From the NCBI GenBank assembly GCA_015067615.1, contig SVMD01000003.1:62001-126000 (forward strand): 64,000 nt of DNA. The letters are read 5' to 3'. The translations under genes and the position numbers were made by a program. Positions within the stretch are counted from its first letter, which is position 1. Each line of letters starts with the position of its first letter. A model generated the notes under the pieces. That model was not told the origin of the DNA. It searched no databases and worked only from the letters and a program-made list of their open reading frames with translations. Shown one piece after another: positions 44,514-53,559 of the stretch. The DNA is from Oscillospiraceae bacterium (GTDB taxonomy: Bacteria > Bacillota > Clostridia > Oscillospirales > Oscillospiraceae).

Positions 44514-46655
44514 TTAGTTCAGGGTATCGTAGTATTCGACCAGGCGGTCCCATGCCAGCTGCTTCAGCTGCAGGTACTGTGCGCCGCCCCAGGTGGTGGA
44601 GACGGTGGTGACAGCCTCGGCAGAGGAGCTCATGCCTTCCTCGGTGTAGCCCTTGGCAATCTGGTCACACAGAATGTTGGCATCGCCCTTGTTGGGGCTG
44701 AACTTGGTTCTCAGGTCGGTGTAGGTGTTGATCATATCGTTCTCGACCTTGGTGTTGGGCAGAACGGTAGGAACAGAGGTATACCAGGGATTCTCAGCCA
44801 GAGCCAGCTCAGGATGCTTGATGGTGCCCAGGCCGATGGCGGCGGAGATGTAGCCGGCGCCTTCCTTACCAACCTCGTGAGTGCACTGGTACTCGAAAGC
44901 CTGGCTCTTCAGGAAGGACAGAGTGGAGCCCAGGAACTGACGGGCGTAGTTGGTGTAGTTACCGGAAGCCTTGTCCCACAGCTCAGCGTAGGTGGCATCG
45001 GCGATGACGGGCATCTCGTTGCCGTTAAACAGGAAGGTCTCACCGGTCTTGATGAAGGCATCGGGACCGTAGGACATCAGGATCTGACCCTCGGGGCTGT
45101 AAGCGTAGTCGATCAGCTTCAGGCAGGCGTACAGCTTGTCCTGGTTGCCCTCGACACCCTTGACGGAGATGGCCCAGCCGTCGGTCTTGACGGAACGCCA
45201 GGACTCGGTGAAGCGCATGAACTGCTCGCCGGTGCCGTCATCCCAACGGGCAACGGGAACCATGGCAGCCATGTACTTCTCGCCTTCCTGCAGCTTGGTG
45301 GCGTTGTAAACAGTCTGGGTCTGGTTGTAGTCGTAGTGCATGAAGCCCAGATCGTTCTCCAGCATGGTAGCGGTGGACTCCTCGGACATGTCGATGAAGG
45401 ACTTGGAGATCAGGCCTTCCTGAGCCATGGCGTTCATACGCTCCATAGCGATGAAGGTGGCCTCTTCCTGACGGGCGTCGTGCAGCTTGCCGTCGGCGCC
45501 GACGTACAGGTAATCCTGACGGGACTCCAGACCGCGGACACCGAACAGGGTGCCGGCGAAGCGGAACATATCAACACGGCGCTGGTTGTTGTTGTCCTCA
45601 CGGGAGAACAGGCCCTGGATGGTATCGGTGCCGTTCAGGGTCTGGGCGTTGGCCACGACACAGCGCAGCAGAGCGACCAGTTCGTCAGCATCCCAGGCAG
45701 CGTTCTGACCCACGAACAGGTTGGAACGGTTGGTGCCGTAGTAGCCGGCGTAGGCGGTATCGATGTAGGTACGCAGCATGTTGACAGCGGTAACACCGTC
45801 AACGGAACCGGCATCGTTCATCAGAGCGACGATGTTGCCGGCGGCGTCGTAGTCCTTGGTAACGGACTCAACGGCAGTGCCCTCCAGATTGACAACGTCA
45901 ACGGTGACCTTGCCGGAGGTGGGCATGTAGGGCTCGTAAACAGCAGCGGGGGTATTGCCGCACTTGTCGGCAGCGAACTCGCCCTCGCCGTCCAGCAGCT
46001 TCACGACCCAGTCGGTACGCATCAGGGGCATACGCTCGATGTCGTTGACACCGTCAAAGTAGGGGGAGAAGTAGATGGCACCGGTGGCGGTGTCGCCGGT
46101 GATGGACAGACGGACGATGGGGTTGGCCTCCAGATATGCCTTGAAGTTGGGCATCATATCCAGATACTCAGCGATGTTGACAACGGAACCTGCAACGCCG
46201 TACTCGGACAGAGTGGAAGCGTTACCGGCAACCATGTCCACCTCATTCAGGCGGTCCTTCCAGAACTCGAACTCCTTGGTGGCGGAGTTGCCCTGGTACT
46301 TGTCTTCGAAGACCATGCCCAGACGGTTCTGAACCTCAACCCAGGTGGGCTTCAGGTCGCCGGTCTGATAGGTCTTTCCGTCGGCCAGAGTCACGCCGTC
46401 GCCGGCAGTCTCAGCGTCGAAGAACAGGCCGGTCTTGGCGCTGTTGTAGCCGGTTGCCATGCGCAGAACAGTGCCGGGGGCAAAGGTCAGCTCAGCAACA
46501 ACGGCTTCGGTTGCTTCGGGAGTTTCCTCGCCGGAGACAGGAGCCTTGGTTTCGGGCGGATTGGTCTCGACCTGCAGCTGGTTGCCGCCGCAGCCTGCGA
46601 ACAGGGCCATGACCATGCACAGAACCAGGATCATAGAAAGTGTGCGTTTCATCAT
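44514..46655 (-). CDS. Large extracellular solute-binding lipoprotein, LplA/YtcQ-like
   Basis: The 713-residue protein starts with a lipoprotein signal peptide (lipobox Phe-Ala-Gly-Cys, Cys22) and an acidic Pro/Thr linker, then a two-lobe binding domain. Its size and pairing with LplB/YteP- and LplC/YtcP-type permeases fit the type-I sugar-binding proteins of Firmicutes that catch pectin oligosaccharides. A second ATG three bases later (46652) could also start it. It is the receptor for the transporter encoded on both sides and probably the most highly expressed gene of the operon. Confidence 0.9.
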   Translation of the reverse strand: MMKRTLSMILVLCMVMALFAGCGGNQLQVETNPPETKAPVSGEETPEATEAVVAELTFAPGTVLRMATGYNSAKTGLFFDAETAGDGVTLADGKTYQTGDLKPTWVEVQNRLGMVFEDKYQGNSATKEFEFWKDRLNEVDMVAGNASTLSEYGVAGSVVNIAEYLDMMPNFKAYLEANPIVRLSITGDTATGAIYFSPYFDGVNDIERMPLMRTDWVVKLLDGEGEFAADKCGNTPAAVYEPYMPTSGKVTVDVVNLEGTAVESVTKDYDAAGNIVALMNDAGSVDGVTAVNMLRTYIDTAYAGYYGTNRSNLFVGQNAAWDADELVALLRCVVANAQTLNGTDTIQGLFSREDNNNQRRVDMFRFAGTLFGVRGLESRQDYLYVGADGKLHDARQEEATFIAMERMNAMAQEGLISKSFIDMSEESTATMLENDLGFMHYDYNQTQTVYNATKLQEGEKYMAAMVPVARWDDGTGEQFMRFTESWRSVKTDGWAISVKGVEGNQDKLYACLKLIDYAYSPEGQILMSYGPDAFIKTGETFLFNGNEMPVIADATYAELWDKASGNYTNYARQFLGSTLSFLKSQAFEYQCTHEVGKEGAGYISAAIGLGTIKHPELALAENPWYTSVPTVLPNTKVENDMINTYTDLRTKFSPNKGDANILCDQIAKGYTEEGMSSSAEAVTTVSTTWGGAQYLQLKQLAWDRLVEYYDTLN

Positions 46656-46713
46656 GTTTTTCTCCTTTTCATTGTTTTATAATACATCGGGGGGACCGAC
46701 TATTATACGGAAA

Positions 46714-47604
46714 TTATTCCTTCACGCCGCCCACGTTGACACCCTTTGCGAAGTACTTCTGAATGAAGGGGTAGATGATCAGGATGGGAACGATGGAGCA
46801 GACGATCAGAGCGTAAATAACGGAATCGGAGGAATAGATCTCATTCCAGCCGGCCATTGCCTCGGGGTCAGTGTATTCTTCCAGCTTCAGACGGATGAAC
46901 ACCTGCAGGGGATGCTCGTTGGAGTTGGAGATCATCTGGCGGGCCCAGAAATAGCCGTTCCAGCGGGAGATGGCGAAGAACAGGGCCACGGTGGCGATGG
47001 TGGACTTGGACATGGGGATGTAGACTTTGCTCAGCACCTGGAACTCGGTGGCGCCATCGACGATGGCTGCCTCCTCGATATCGGAGGGCACGCCCTCGAA
47101 GGCGTTGCGCAGCAGGATGATGTTCATGGCGGCCATACCCATGGCGATGACCACCAGCCACTTGTCATCCATAATGCCCATGTTGTTGAACACTTCCTTG
47201 GTGTCCAGATAGTTCAGATACTGGGGAACGATACCTGCGGAGAACCACATGGTAAAGACCAGGAAGAAGTTGAAGAACCGGCGGAACAGCAGTCTCTTCT
47301 TACTCAGGGCGTAGGCGCCCAGGATGGAGACCAGCAGTGCCCACACAGTACCATAGACAGTCAGGAACAGGGTGTTGGAATAGGCATTCCAGAACATATT
47401 GTCGCTGAACATACGGGAAAAGGCTTCGAACTGGATGTCCTTGGGGAAGAGGATGATCTCGCTGTAGTCAACGGCGTGCTGGCCGCTGATGGCTGCGGAG
47501 ACTGCGTAGACGAAGGGATACAGGCAGCACAGGGAGAACATCGTCAGCAGCGTGTAGCTGATGACCTTAAAGATCAGTTCAGAAGCTTCAAGCTTTCTTT
47601 TCAT
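46714..47604 (-). CDS. Carbohydrate ABC transporter permease, YtcP/LplC-like
   Basis: A 296-residue permease with six membrane helices and the EAA loop (EGVPSDIEEAAIVDGA) that contacts the ATPase. The start MKRKLEASELIFK and the C-terminal GGVKE end fit the LplC family. AGGAGG precedes the ATG. It pairs with the upstream permease. Confidence 0.94.
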   Translation of the reverse strand: MKRKLEASELIFKVISYTLLTMFSLCCLYPFVYAVSAAISGQHAVDYSEIILFPKDIQFEAFSRMFSDNMFWNAYSNTLFLTVYGTVWALLVSILGAYALSKKRLLFRRFFNFFLVFTMWFSAGIVPQYLNYLDTKEVFNNMGIMDDKWLVVIAMGMAAMNIILLRNAFEGVPSDIEEAAIVDGATEFQVLSKVYIPMSKSTIATVALFFAISRWNGYFWARQMISNSNEHPLQVFIRLKLEEYTDPEAMAGWNEIYSSDSVIYALIVCSIVPILIIYPFIQKYFAKGVNVGGVKE

Positions 47605-47616
47605 GCCTGTACCTCC

Positions 47617-48675
47617 TTAATAAAGCGATACATCCGACGCCTTGCGCGCAATGGTGTTGGCGCCGATCACCAGCATCATGCCGATGACATTGCTCATCAT
47701 TTCCGCTGCGGATGCCAGACCCTGGGCGGAAGAGGAGCCGAGGCCGTAGCGCTGGGCGAAGGTGGAGACCACGTCTGCGGTCACATAGGTGCTGGGATTG
47801 TACAGCAGCAGGACCTTCTCGTAGCCGATCTGCAGCAGGGAGCCGATCCGGGTGATCAGCATGATGACCACGGTGGACAGAATGGCAGGCAGAACCACGT
47901 AACGCATCTGAGCCATCTTGTTGGCGCCGTCGATCTGGGCTGCTTCATAGCTGGTGGGAGAAATGGCGATAATGGCGGCGAAGAAGACGATGGAGTCGTA
48001 GCCGGCGGTTTCCCAGATACCGCTGATGTTGTAGATCGCGCGGAAGAAGCTGGGATTGTTCAGAAGACCGGCGTTGGCCACCTCTTCCGATATGGCCCCC
48101 ATTCCCAGCAGTGCCTGGGACAGGATACCGATGTTGGAGGTCAGGGAGCCCTGCTTGACCAGCATGGTAACCAGAGAGGTCATAACGACCGTGGAAATAA
48201 ACTTGGGCAGATAGGTCAGCACCTGGTAGACACTTCTTAAGATGTTGGACTTGATCTCATTGAAGAACAGAGCCAGGATGATCGGCACAGGGAAGCCGAA
48301 CAGCAGACCGTAGAAGCTCAGCAGGAAGGTATTGCGCAGTGCCCGCCAGAATTCGGTGGACAGACCGTCGCCGCTGAACAGCAGCCGCTTGAAGTAGGAG
48401 AATCCGGAGAAGAACTGTTCTGCCACAGGCTTCACTTCATCGGAAACCTTAAAGCAGCCGAGCAGCTCATACATCGGGAAGTATCTCCAGAACAGGAAGA
48501 CCAGGATCATCGGAATCAGCATGATGTACAGGCGCCAGTCTTTCAGCACCGTCTGCATTACATGTTTCCAGTAATGCTTTTCCACATCATCCCGAACCAA
48601 CTGCTCCGGGTTCGTCCGGTAGGTGTTTGAGGACTTATCATAGATCAAAAAGTCCCCCGCCAAGGTTTTTTTCAA
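47617..48675 (-). CDS. Carbohydrate ABC transporter permease, YteP/LplB-like, TTG start
   Basis: A 352-residue protein with an N-terminal soluble stretch and six helices, and the EAA loop (SPTSYEAAQIDGANKMAQ). The start is TTG at 48675, supported by AGGGGAG seven bases upstream; it overlaps the stop of the preceding gene (TTGA). The use of TTG may set a lower level for this permease. It pairs with the LplC-like permease. Confidence 0.92.
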   Translation of the reverse strand: MKKTLAGDFLIYDKSSNTYRTNPEQLVRDDVEKHYWKHVMQTVLKDWRLYIMLIPMILVFLFWRYFPMYELLGCFKVSDEVKPVAEQFFSGFSYFKRLLFSGDGLSTEFWRALRNTFLLSFYGLLFGFPVPIILALFFNEIKSNILRSVYQVLTYLPKFISTVVMTSLVTMLVKQGSLTSNIGILSQALLGMGAISEEVANAGLLNNPSFFRAIYNISGIWETAGYDSIVFFAAIIAISPTSYEAAQIDGANKMAQMRYVVLPAILSTVVIMLITRIGSLLQIGYEKVLLLYNPSTYVTADVVSTFAQRYGLGSSSAQGLASAAEMMSNVIGMMLVIGANTIARKASDVSLY

Positions 48676-49259
48676 AACTGTTCTCCCCTTTCAACTTGTT
48701 GCTCCTTTTGGATTCGGAGCAAATAGTTTTTTTGGTCTTCGAAAAGACCCTCTATCCGGCGGACAGTCCAGATGATAAAGATGGTAAACAGAATCGACAG
48801 GATGTCCGTCGTAATAAAGCCAATACATGCCGCGGTGGGGAATCCCAGGACAACCGCCAGGGCTGCGCGTCCCAGCTGCATCAGCAGCTGCACCGCAATT
48901 GCGAATACCACAGCCAGGAAGCTTTCCTTGCGGATCCGCTCCTTGCCGTAGAACTTGAACATGAGAAGTGCCAGCAGGGAAACCAGATTTCCGCCGCCGT
49001 AGATCAGGAAGTGCCGGGCATTGCCCCCGGACAGGGCGGTAAAGACCACGCCGCCCAGAACAGCGGGCAGGGCTGCATAACCGCCCCAGCGCATCATCAC
49101 CAGCGCCGTCATGCCCGCCACCGGAGACACCACATACAGCTGCTCCGGAAACCAGAAGGAGGCGGCCAGATGGGTCAGAAACTGGCAGATCACCAGCACC
49201 ACGCTGAGAATACTCAGGTCGATGGCCCGGTACTGTTCAAAAGAAATTTTACGATTCAT
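48672..49259 (-). CDS. Unknown membrane protein upstream of the permeases
   Basis: A 195-residue protein with about six hydrophobic helices, similar in shape to ECF-type substrate-binding components, but with no recognised motif. Its stop overlaps the permease TTG start and its start follows the pectinesterase stop by 21 bases. It is therefore in the operon; role unknown, possibly transport of a vitamin-like or sugar-related compound. Confidence 0.7.
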   Translation of the reverse strand: MNRKISFEQYRAIDLSILSVVLVICQFLTHLAASFWFPEQLYVVSPVAGMTALVMMRWGGYAALPAVLGGVVFTALSGGNARHFLIYGGGNLVSLLALLMFKFYGKERIRKESFLAVVFAIAVQLLMQLGRAALAVVLGFPTAACIGFITTDILSILFTIFIIWTVRRIEGLFEDQKNYLLRIQKEQQVERGEQF

Positions 49260-49280
49260 AGTAACTTGTAACCTTATTGC

Positions 49281-50144
49281 TTAATTGCGGTTGATCCAGA
49301 GGACCCGTCCCGGCTGCGCCGGTATCTCAGAAAAGCGGGCGGTTTGGTCCCGGTGGGTATCGTTCCATTTGTCGAAGCCCTCCGGGGCGATATGGGGACC
49401 GTAGGTACAGTCCTCAAAGGCCGCCAGGCCGTAATCCCGCCAGGGTCTTGCCAGGAACACCCTTCCCGGTCCGATCTCTTCTGCGCAGGTAAAGGTGCAT
49501 TTCCGGAACACAAAGCCCGCTTCCTGCCAGGCTTCATGGGCGGGGGCCGCCACAAAGCCGGTAGTCCGGGCGTCCCGCACGGAGCGGATCTCGCAGCCTT
49601 CAAAGAGGCCTTCGCCGCAGCCGAAGATGAAATCCACGGTACCTTCGATCCGGCAGTTGCGGAAGGTCTGGCGGAATTTACCGTACCGGCGGAGCGGATC
49701 CGTCAGGAAGCCCTCATACCGTCCGATCAGATCCGACGGCAGGGGCCCCAGGAAGAGGGTATCCTGGGTGGAGCGGAGCACGCAGCTTTCCATGCGGAAC
49801 CGGTCCGCCACCACGCTCAGAGCCACTTCCTGGCCTTTCGTTTCCGGATGCAGGGCGTCGTTTTCCACGGTCAGATTCCCGATGGTCACACCGTCGGCAC
49901 AGACCGCCAGAGTCCAGGTCCGGAAGGTGTTGTATTCCGCTCCCAGCGGGTCCCGCTTCTTCGCGTAATCCCCAAAGACGATCCGGGACTTGTCCGCTCC
50001 GGCGCCCACAATGGTCAGGCCCGGGGTCCGGATCATCACCTTCTGGCGGTAGGTTCCCTCCCCCAGCATGATCACCGTCCGCTCCGGCACGCTGTCAAGC
50101 AGCGCCTGCAGATCATCCTCCGGAGTCGCCCATCGGGTCAGCAT
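49281..50144 (-). CDS. Pectin methylesterase (CE8)
   Basis: A 287-residue beta-helix enzyme with the CE8 active-site blocks: RSTQDTLFLG with the first Asp, GTVDFIFGCGEG with the second Asp and LARPWRDYG with the Arg and Trp. It removes methyl esters from galacturonate chains. There is no signal peptide, although most bacterial pectinesterases are secreted, so it probably works on imported methylated oligogalacturonides. It starts one base after kduI. Confidence 0.94.
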   Translation of the reverse strand: MLTRWATPEDDLQALLDSVPERTVIMLGEGTYRQKVMIRTPGLTIVGAGADKSRIVFGDYAKKRDPLGAEYNTFRTWTLAVCADGVTIGNLTVENDALHPETKGQEVALSVVADRFRMESCVLRSTQDTLFLGPLPSDLIGRYEGFLTDPLRRYGKFRQTFRNCRIEGTVDFIFGCGEGLFEGCEIRSVRDARTTGFVAAPAHEAWQEAGFVFRKCTFTCAEEIGPGRVFLARPWRDYGLAAFEDCTYGPHIAPEGFDKWNDTHRDQTARFSEIPAQPGRVLWINRN

Positions 50145-50145
50145 C

Positions 50146-50982
50146 TTACATCAGCTCCGCGGTGGGGATGCCGTCCATGTCGTCGAAGTCCTGGTTCTCA
50201 CCGCACATACCCCAGATGAAGGTATAGTTGGCGGTGCCCACACCGGAGTGGATGGACCAGGAGGGAGAAATGACGGCCTCCTCATTGTGCATAACGATGT
50301 GGCGGGTCTCCTTGCCGGTGCCCATCATGTGGAACACGGCCTGGTCGGGAGCCACTTCGAAGTACATATAGACCTCCATGCGGCGCTCGTGGGTGTGGCT
50401 GGGCATGGTGTTCCATACGTTGCCGGGCAGCAGGGCGGTCATGCCCATGCTCAGCTGGCAGCTTTCGCAGACAGCGGGATGGATGTACTGGCGCAGGATC
50501 CGCTCATTGACGGTCTCCTGGGCGCCCAGATGATTGTAGCGGGCCTTGTCCATGGGGATATGGACGGTGGGGCAGGTGCGGTGAGCGGGGCAGGAATTGA
50601 TGTAGAACTTGGCAGGATTGGCCTTGTCCAGGGACTTGAAGACCAGTTCCTTGGTGCCCATGCCCACATAAATGCCGTCCCGGTGGTTCACGGGATACTC
50701 CACGCCATCCAGCACGATCACGCCGTCGCCGCCGATGTTAATGGCGCCCAGCTCCCGGCGTGCCAGGAAATAGGGGGCTGCCAGCTCCTTGCAGCTCTCC
50801 AGCACCAGATCCTCATCCACAGGCATGATGCCGCCGGCGATGATACGGTCCTGGTGGGAATAGGTCAGGTTGATGGAATCCTTCTCGAAGATATTGGAAA
50901 TATGATAGTGACGACGCAGCTCGGCAGTATCATACTTCTTGGAGTCATCCGGATGATTGGCATAACGAACATCAAAATTCAT
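50146..50982 (-). CDS. kduI: 5-dehydro-4-deoxy-D-glucuronate isomerase
   Basis: A 278-residue cupin of standard length. The family blocks are NFDVRYANHPDDSKKYDT at the N terminus, an HTHERRMEVYMYFEV block with the metal His residues and Glu, and WSIHSGVGTANYTFIWGMCGEN. It turns 5-keto-4-deoxyuronate into 2,5-diketo-3-deoxygluconate, which KduD then reduces. Tightly spaced with neighbours. Confidence 0.96.
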   Translation of the reverse strand: MNFDVRYANHPDDSKKYDTAELRRHYHISNIFEKDSINLTYSHQDRIIAGGIMPVDEDLVLESCKELAAPYFLARRELGAINIGGDGVIVLDGVEYPVNHRDGIYVGMGTKELVFKSLDKANPAKFYINSCPAHRTCPTVHIPMDKARYNHLGAQETVNERILRQYIHPAVCESCQLSMGMTALLPGNVWNTMPSHTHERRMEVYMYFEVAPDQAVFHMMGTGKETRHIVMHNEEAVISPSWSIHSGVGTANYTFIWGMCGENQDFDDMDGIPTAELM

Positions 50983-50983
50983 A

Positions 50984-51823
50984 TCAAATACTCTCCCAAA
51001 TCATTTTTATTATAGTGACTGCGTGTTCTATATGCTCGCCGGTGGTTCCCTCCAGCGTAAGCACAGCGTTTTCATCGTAGGCCTTGATCCGCTTCAGAAT
51101 GGCCTTCAGATCCATTTCGCCGGTTCCGAAGGGCACCTGCCGGGGCTTGTCGCCCTGTACAAAGCAGCAGTCCTTCATGTGGAACAGCAGGATCTCTCCG
51201 GCGAAGGTAGAAAGGCCTTCCTCCAGAATGGACAGGTAATCCTCCTGATTGCTCTCGTCCAGGTAGTTATACAGATCAAAGATCACCTTTGTGGGCTTTC
51301 CGATCCGCTTTCTGGCTTCTGCCAGGGTCCGGACATTCCAGCATACATGACCGGCAGCTCCCTCCATGGCCACCATGGATCCGTTTTCCGCAGCCGCGTC
51401 GCACAGCCGGGAGAAGGTTTCCACCACGGTGTCCAGTGCTTCCGGGGTCCGGTTTTGGGGGTGGTAGGTCCACTTGTCATCGTTGAAGGAGCCGGTTTCG
51501 GAGCCCACATAGCCGCAGCCCATGGCCTTGCAGCAGCTAAGATACTCTGCGAAAATGGCTTCACAGCGGCAGGCTTTTTCCCGGTCGGAATGGACGGGAT
51601 TGAAGTAGGCGCCCACCAGCGGGATCATGGCTCCGGCTTCGGCAAAGGCCGCGCCGATGGCAGCTGCCTTTTCCTGATTCATGGCGCCAACGCTGTAGGA
51701 AATGTCGTCATAGGCCTTGTAGCAAACCATCTGGACGCCGTCGATGCCCAGAGCGCGGATCTTTTGAAGGATCTGTTCCGTTCCCTGAACACCCAAATCA
51801 TGGGCACGAATGCAAATTTTCAT
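50984..51823 (-). CDS. Sugar phosphate isomerase/epimerase family TIM-barrel protein
   Basis: A 279-residue xylose-isomerase-like TIM barrel. The EGAAGHVCWNV, VIFDLYNYLDESNQEDY and LFHMKDCCF segments hold the usual Glu, Asp, His metal ligands. The family is broad; an isomerisation of a uronate or ketose intermediate is likely but the exact reaction cannot be read. It is the first gene of the operon; start at 51823 with GGAGG six bases upstream. Confidence 0.85.
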   Translation of the reverse strand: MKICIRAHDLGVQGTEQILQKIRALGIDGVQMVCYKAYDDISYSVGAMNQEKAAAIGAAFAEAGAMIPLVGAYFNPVHSDREKACRCEAIFAEYLSCCKAMGCGYVGSETGSFNDDKWTYHPQNRTPEALDTVVETFSRLCDAAAENGSMVAMEGAAGHVCWNVRTLAEARKRIGKPTKVIFDLYNYLDESNQEDYLSILEEGLSTFAGEILLFHMKDCCFVQGDKPRQVPFGTGEMDLKAILKRIKAYDENAVLTLEGTTGEHIEHAVTIIKMIWESI

Positions 51824-51875
51824 GGGTTCACCTCCGAATATCAGACACAATGACCAATTTACACATCATATCCGT

Positions 51876-51881
51876 ATTATA
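51876..51881 (-). promoter_or_regulatory. -10 box of the pectin operon promoter
   Basis: A TATAAT (minus strand) lies 53 bases before the first start codon. The -35 region has no good match, in line with an activator-dependent promoter; the AraC-type gene lies immediately upstream. Confidence 0.6.
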
Positions 51882-51946
51882 TATCAGCATTTTGCCAAGC
51901 TCCATAACATATTCATTACTCGATATTCACAATTCGGACATATTTA

Positions 51947-51984
51947 AAAAAACGGATTTCCGGCGATTCGGAAATCCGTTTTTT
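51947..51984 (-). terminator. Terminator of the AraC-type gene
   Basis: A stem of about 12 bp (51970-51984 side with 51947-51961) ends in an A/T-rich run on both strands; on the minus strand it directly follows the AraC stop codon. Confidence 0.82.
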
Positions 51985-51986
51985 GT

Positions 51987-52790
51987 TTATTCTGTTGCAT
52001 CCTCACTTTCCGGCAGCTCCGTTCTGCCGGGGTCATGGGGATAGGCATTCTTCCGCTCCCGGGAGAAGTTGGAAGGCGCGCAGCCGTAATGCTTCTTAAA
52101 GACCCTGGAGAAATAGAGGGCATCCTCAAAGCCGCACATCTGGGCAATTTCCGTGATGCTGTACTCATTGGTCCACATGGCGGTGAGCAGGGTTTCGGCG
52201 GTCTTCATCCGCAGGCTGGTCATGTACTCCAACGGAGACACACCCACTTCCTTCTTAAAGAGCTTTCGCAGATAGTCATAGTGGAAGGGCATGCTGTGCA
52301 TCACTTCATCCAGGGCATAATCCGACCGGGAGTAATTTCTGCGGATGCTGGCACGGATCTTTTCCACCGGCTCGGAGAATTCCGCGTTGCTGCGGCAGAC
52401 GATCATATAGCTGACGATCAGATCGCCCAGGGCGGCCAGCACCAGATCGGCGTTTTTGATGTCGCCCATATAGAAATACTTGGCCTGGAGGAAGGCCATT
52501 TTCACATTGCCCTCTTCATCGTCGGCAATGCGGAAGGCTGTCTTATAGCGGAAGGAGGGTTCTGCCATGGTGATATGGATATTGGTGAAGCCCTCGCTGC
52601 TGGTATTGGCGTGGACCTCCCGGGGCGGGATCACCACCACATCGCCTGCCTGGTAGGTGATGATATTGCCGCTTTCAAACCGGAACGCACCCCCACCGCT
52701 GGTGCAGTAGACCAGCTCCCAGTGTTCATGGGTGTGCCAGCGGACATCATAGGTTTTGGGATGCTCTCCCACAAATAAAATAGTATTCAT
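51987..52790 (-). CDS. AraC-family regulator with cupin sensor domain
   Basis: A 267-residue regulator. The N-terminal cupin (about residues 10-90, with HTHEHWELVYCTSGGG and IPPREVHAN) likely binds a sugar acid, and the C-terminal AraC domain (residues 165-267) has two helix-turn-helix units and the GFEDALYFSRVFKKHYG consensus. It is upstream of the pectin operon on the same strand and divergent from the GH4 gene, so it probably activates both. The start has GAGG upstream. Confidence 0.93.
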   Translation of the reverse strand: MNTILFVGEHPKTYDVRWHTHEHWELVYCTSGGGAFRFESGNIITYQAGDVVVIPPREVHANTSSEGFTNIHITMAEPSFRYKTAFRIADDEEGNVKMAFLQAKYFYMGDIKNADLVLAALGDLIVSYMIVCRSNAEFSEPVEKIRASIRRNYSRSDYALDEVMHSMPFHYDYLRKLFKKEVGVSPLEYMTSLRMKTAETLLTAMWTNEYSITEIAQMCGFEDALYFSRVFKKHYGCAPSNFSRERKNAYPHDPGRTELPESEDATE

Positions 52791-53291
52791 GCTTGTACCT
52801 CACTGTCTGCGATAATCGGACCGTTCTCGTTGAGAAACCGAATACAGGCGGGCTTGCCCGCGGCCCCCGGCGCAAAAGCGTACCACATGGACGGCAGTGG
52901 GCTTTTGCGGGTGTTTCCGGATCTGACTGATCAGCGGACCTCCCGGGCGGTTGTTCCCAATGCTGTCCGCAAAATCTATATGTTTCCGCTGTTTCGTTTA
53001 TCGACGGAATTGTCTTCTTGGTGGTTTTCTTGTTTGAACATCCGATATATCCATGCACAGAAAAAAATAGTGCATATATCTGTTCGATTAAATTCTAATT
53101 TTTATCATTGATTTCGTCTATGCACAATCCGGAACAATTGCCGTAATATACAGAACTTTTTTATATCCGTTTTAGACAAATCCAGAGCTTGATTCTGCAT
53201 GGACACAGGTGGTTGCCTCCCCGTATAATATTACCAGCATACTGAATGTTTCCGTGCAAGAGCATTCTTTTGCATGATTTCTCCTTACGCG

Positions 53292-53330
53292 AAGATCCGG
53301 GCTGCCTCCATTGGGAAGGGCCCGGATCTT
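53292..53330 (+). terminator. Terminator-like hairpin before the GH4 gene
   Basis: An 11-bp stem with a 17-base loop and a short T-rich tail; no gene ends here, so it may end a leader or antisense RNA. Confidence 0.45.
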
Positions 53331-53392
53331 TGCTTTGGACTGTCGACACTGAGCGTGCCCGGCCATTTCAGCCGGGGTTCCGGAAAACGGAT

Positions 53393-53407
53393 TACCCGGT
53401 CCGGGTA
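53393..53407. promoter_or_regulatory. Candidate operator palindrome
   Basis: A perfect 7-1-7 palindrome (TACCCGG-T-CCGGGTA) ends 56 bases before the -35 box of the GH4 promoter. Confidence 0.4.
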
Positions 53408-53463
53408 GTATTCTGCCCCTGGGAACTTATCCGAATCAGGCGGATACCGGGCTTTTTTGTTCA

Positions 53464-53491
53464 TTGCGGCTATGGCCTGAAATGCTATAAT
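53464..53491 (+). promoter_or_regulatory. Promoter of the GH4 gene
   Basis: TTGCGG (53464-53469), 16-base spacer, TATAAT (53486-53491). Confidence 0.72.
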
Positions 53492-53559
53492 AATGACAGT
53501 ACTTCCGCAATAGCGGTATTTTATACGGATATTTCCCCAAAAAAGGAGGAAAAACACCT

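Larger units (their letters stand above)
52791..53559. other. Long control region between the AraC-type and GH4 genes
   Basis: No gene is visible in these 769 bases. From left to right: about 500 bases without clear signals, a hairpin (53292-53302 with 53320-53330) that could be a terminator, a perfect 15-bp palindrome (53393-53407) and the GH4 promoter (53464-53491). Confidence 0.6.
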
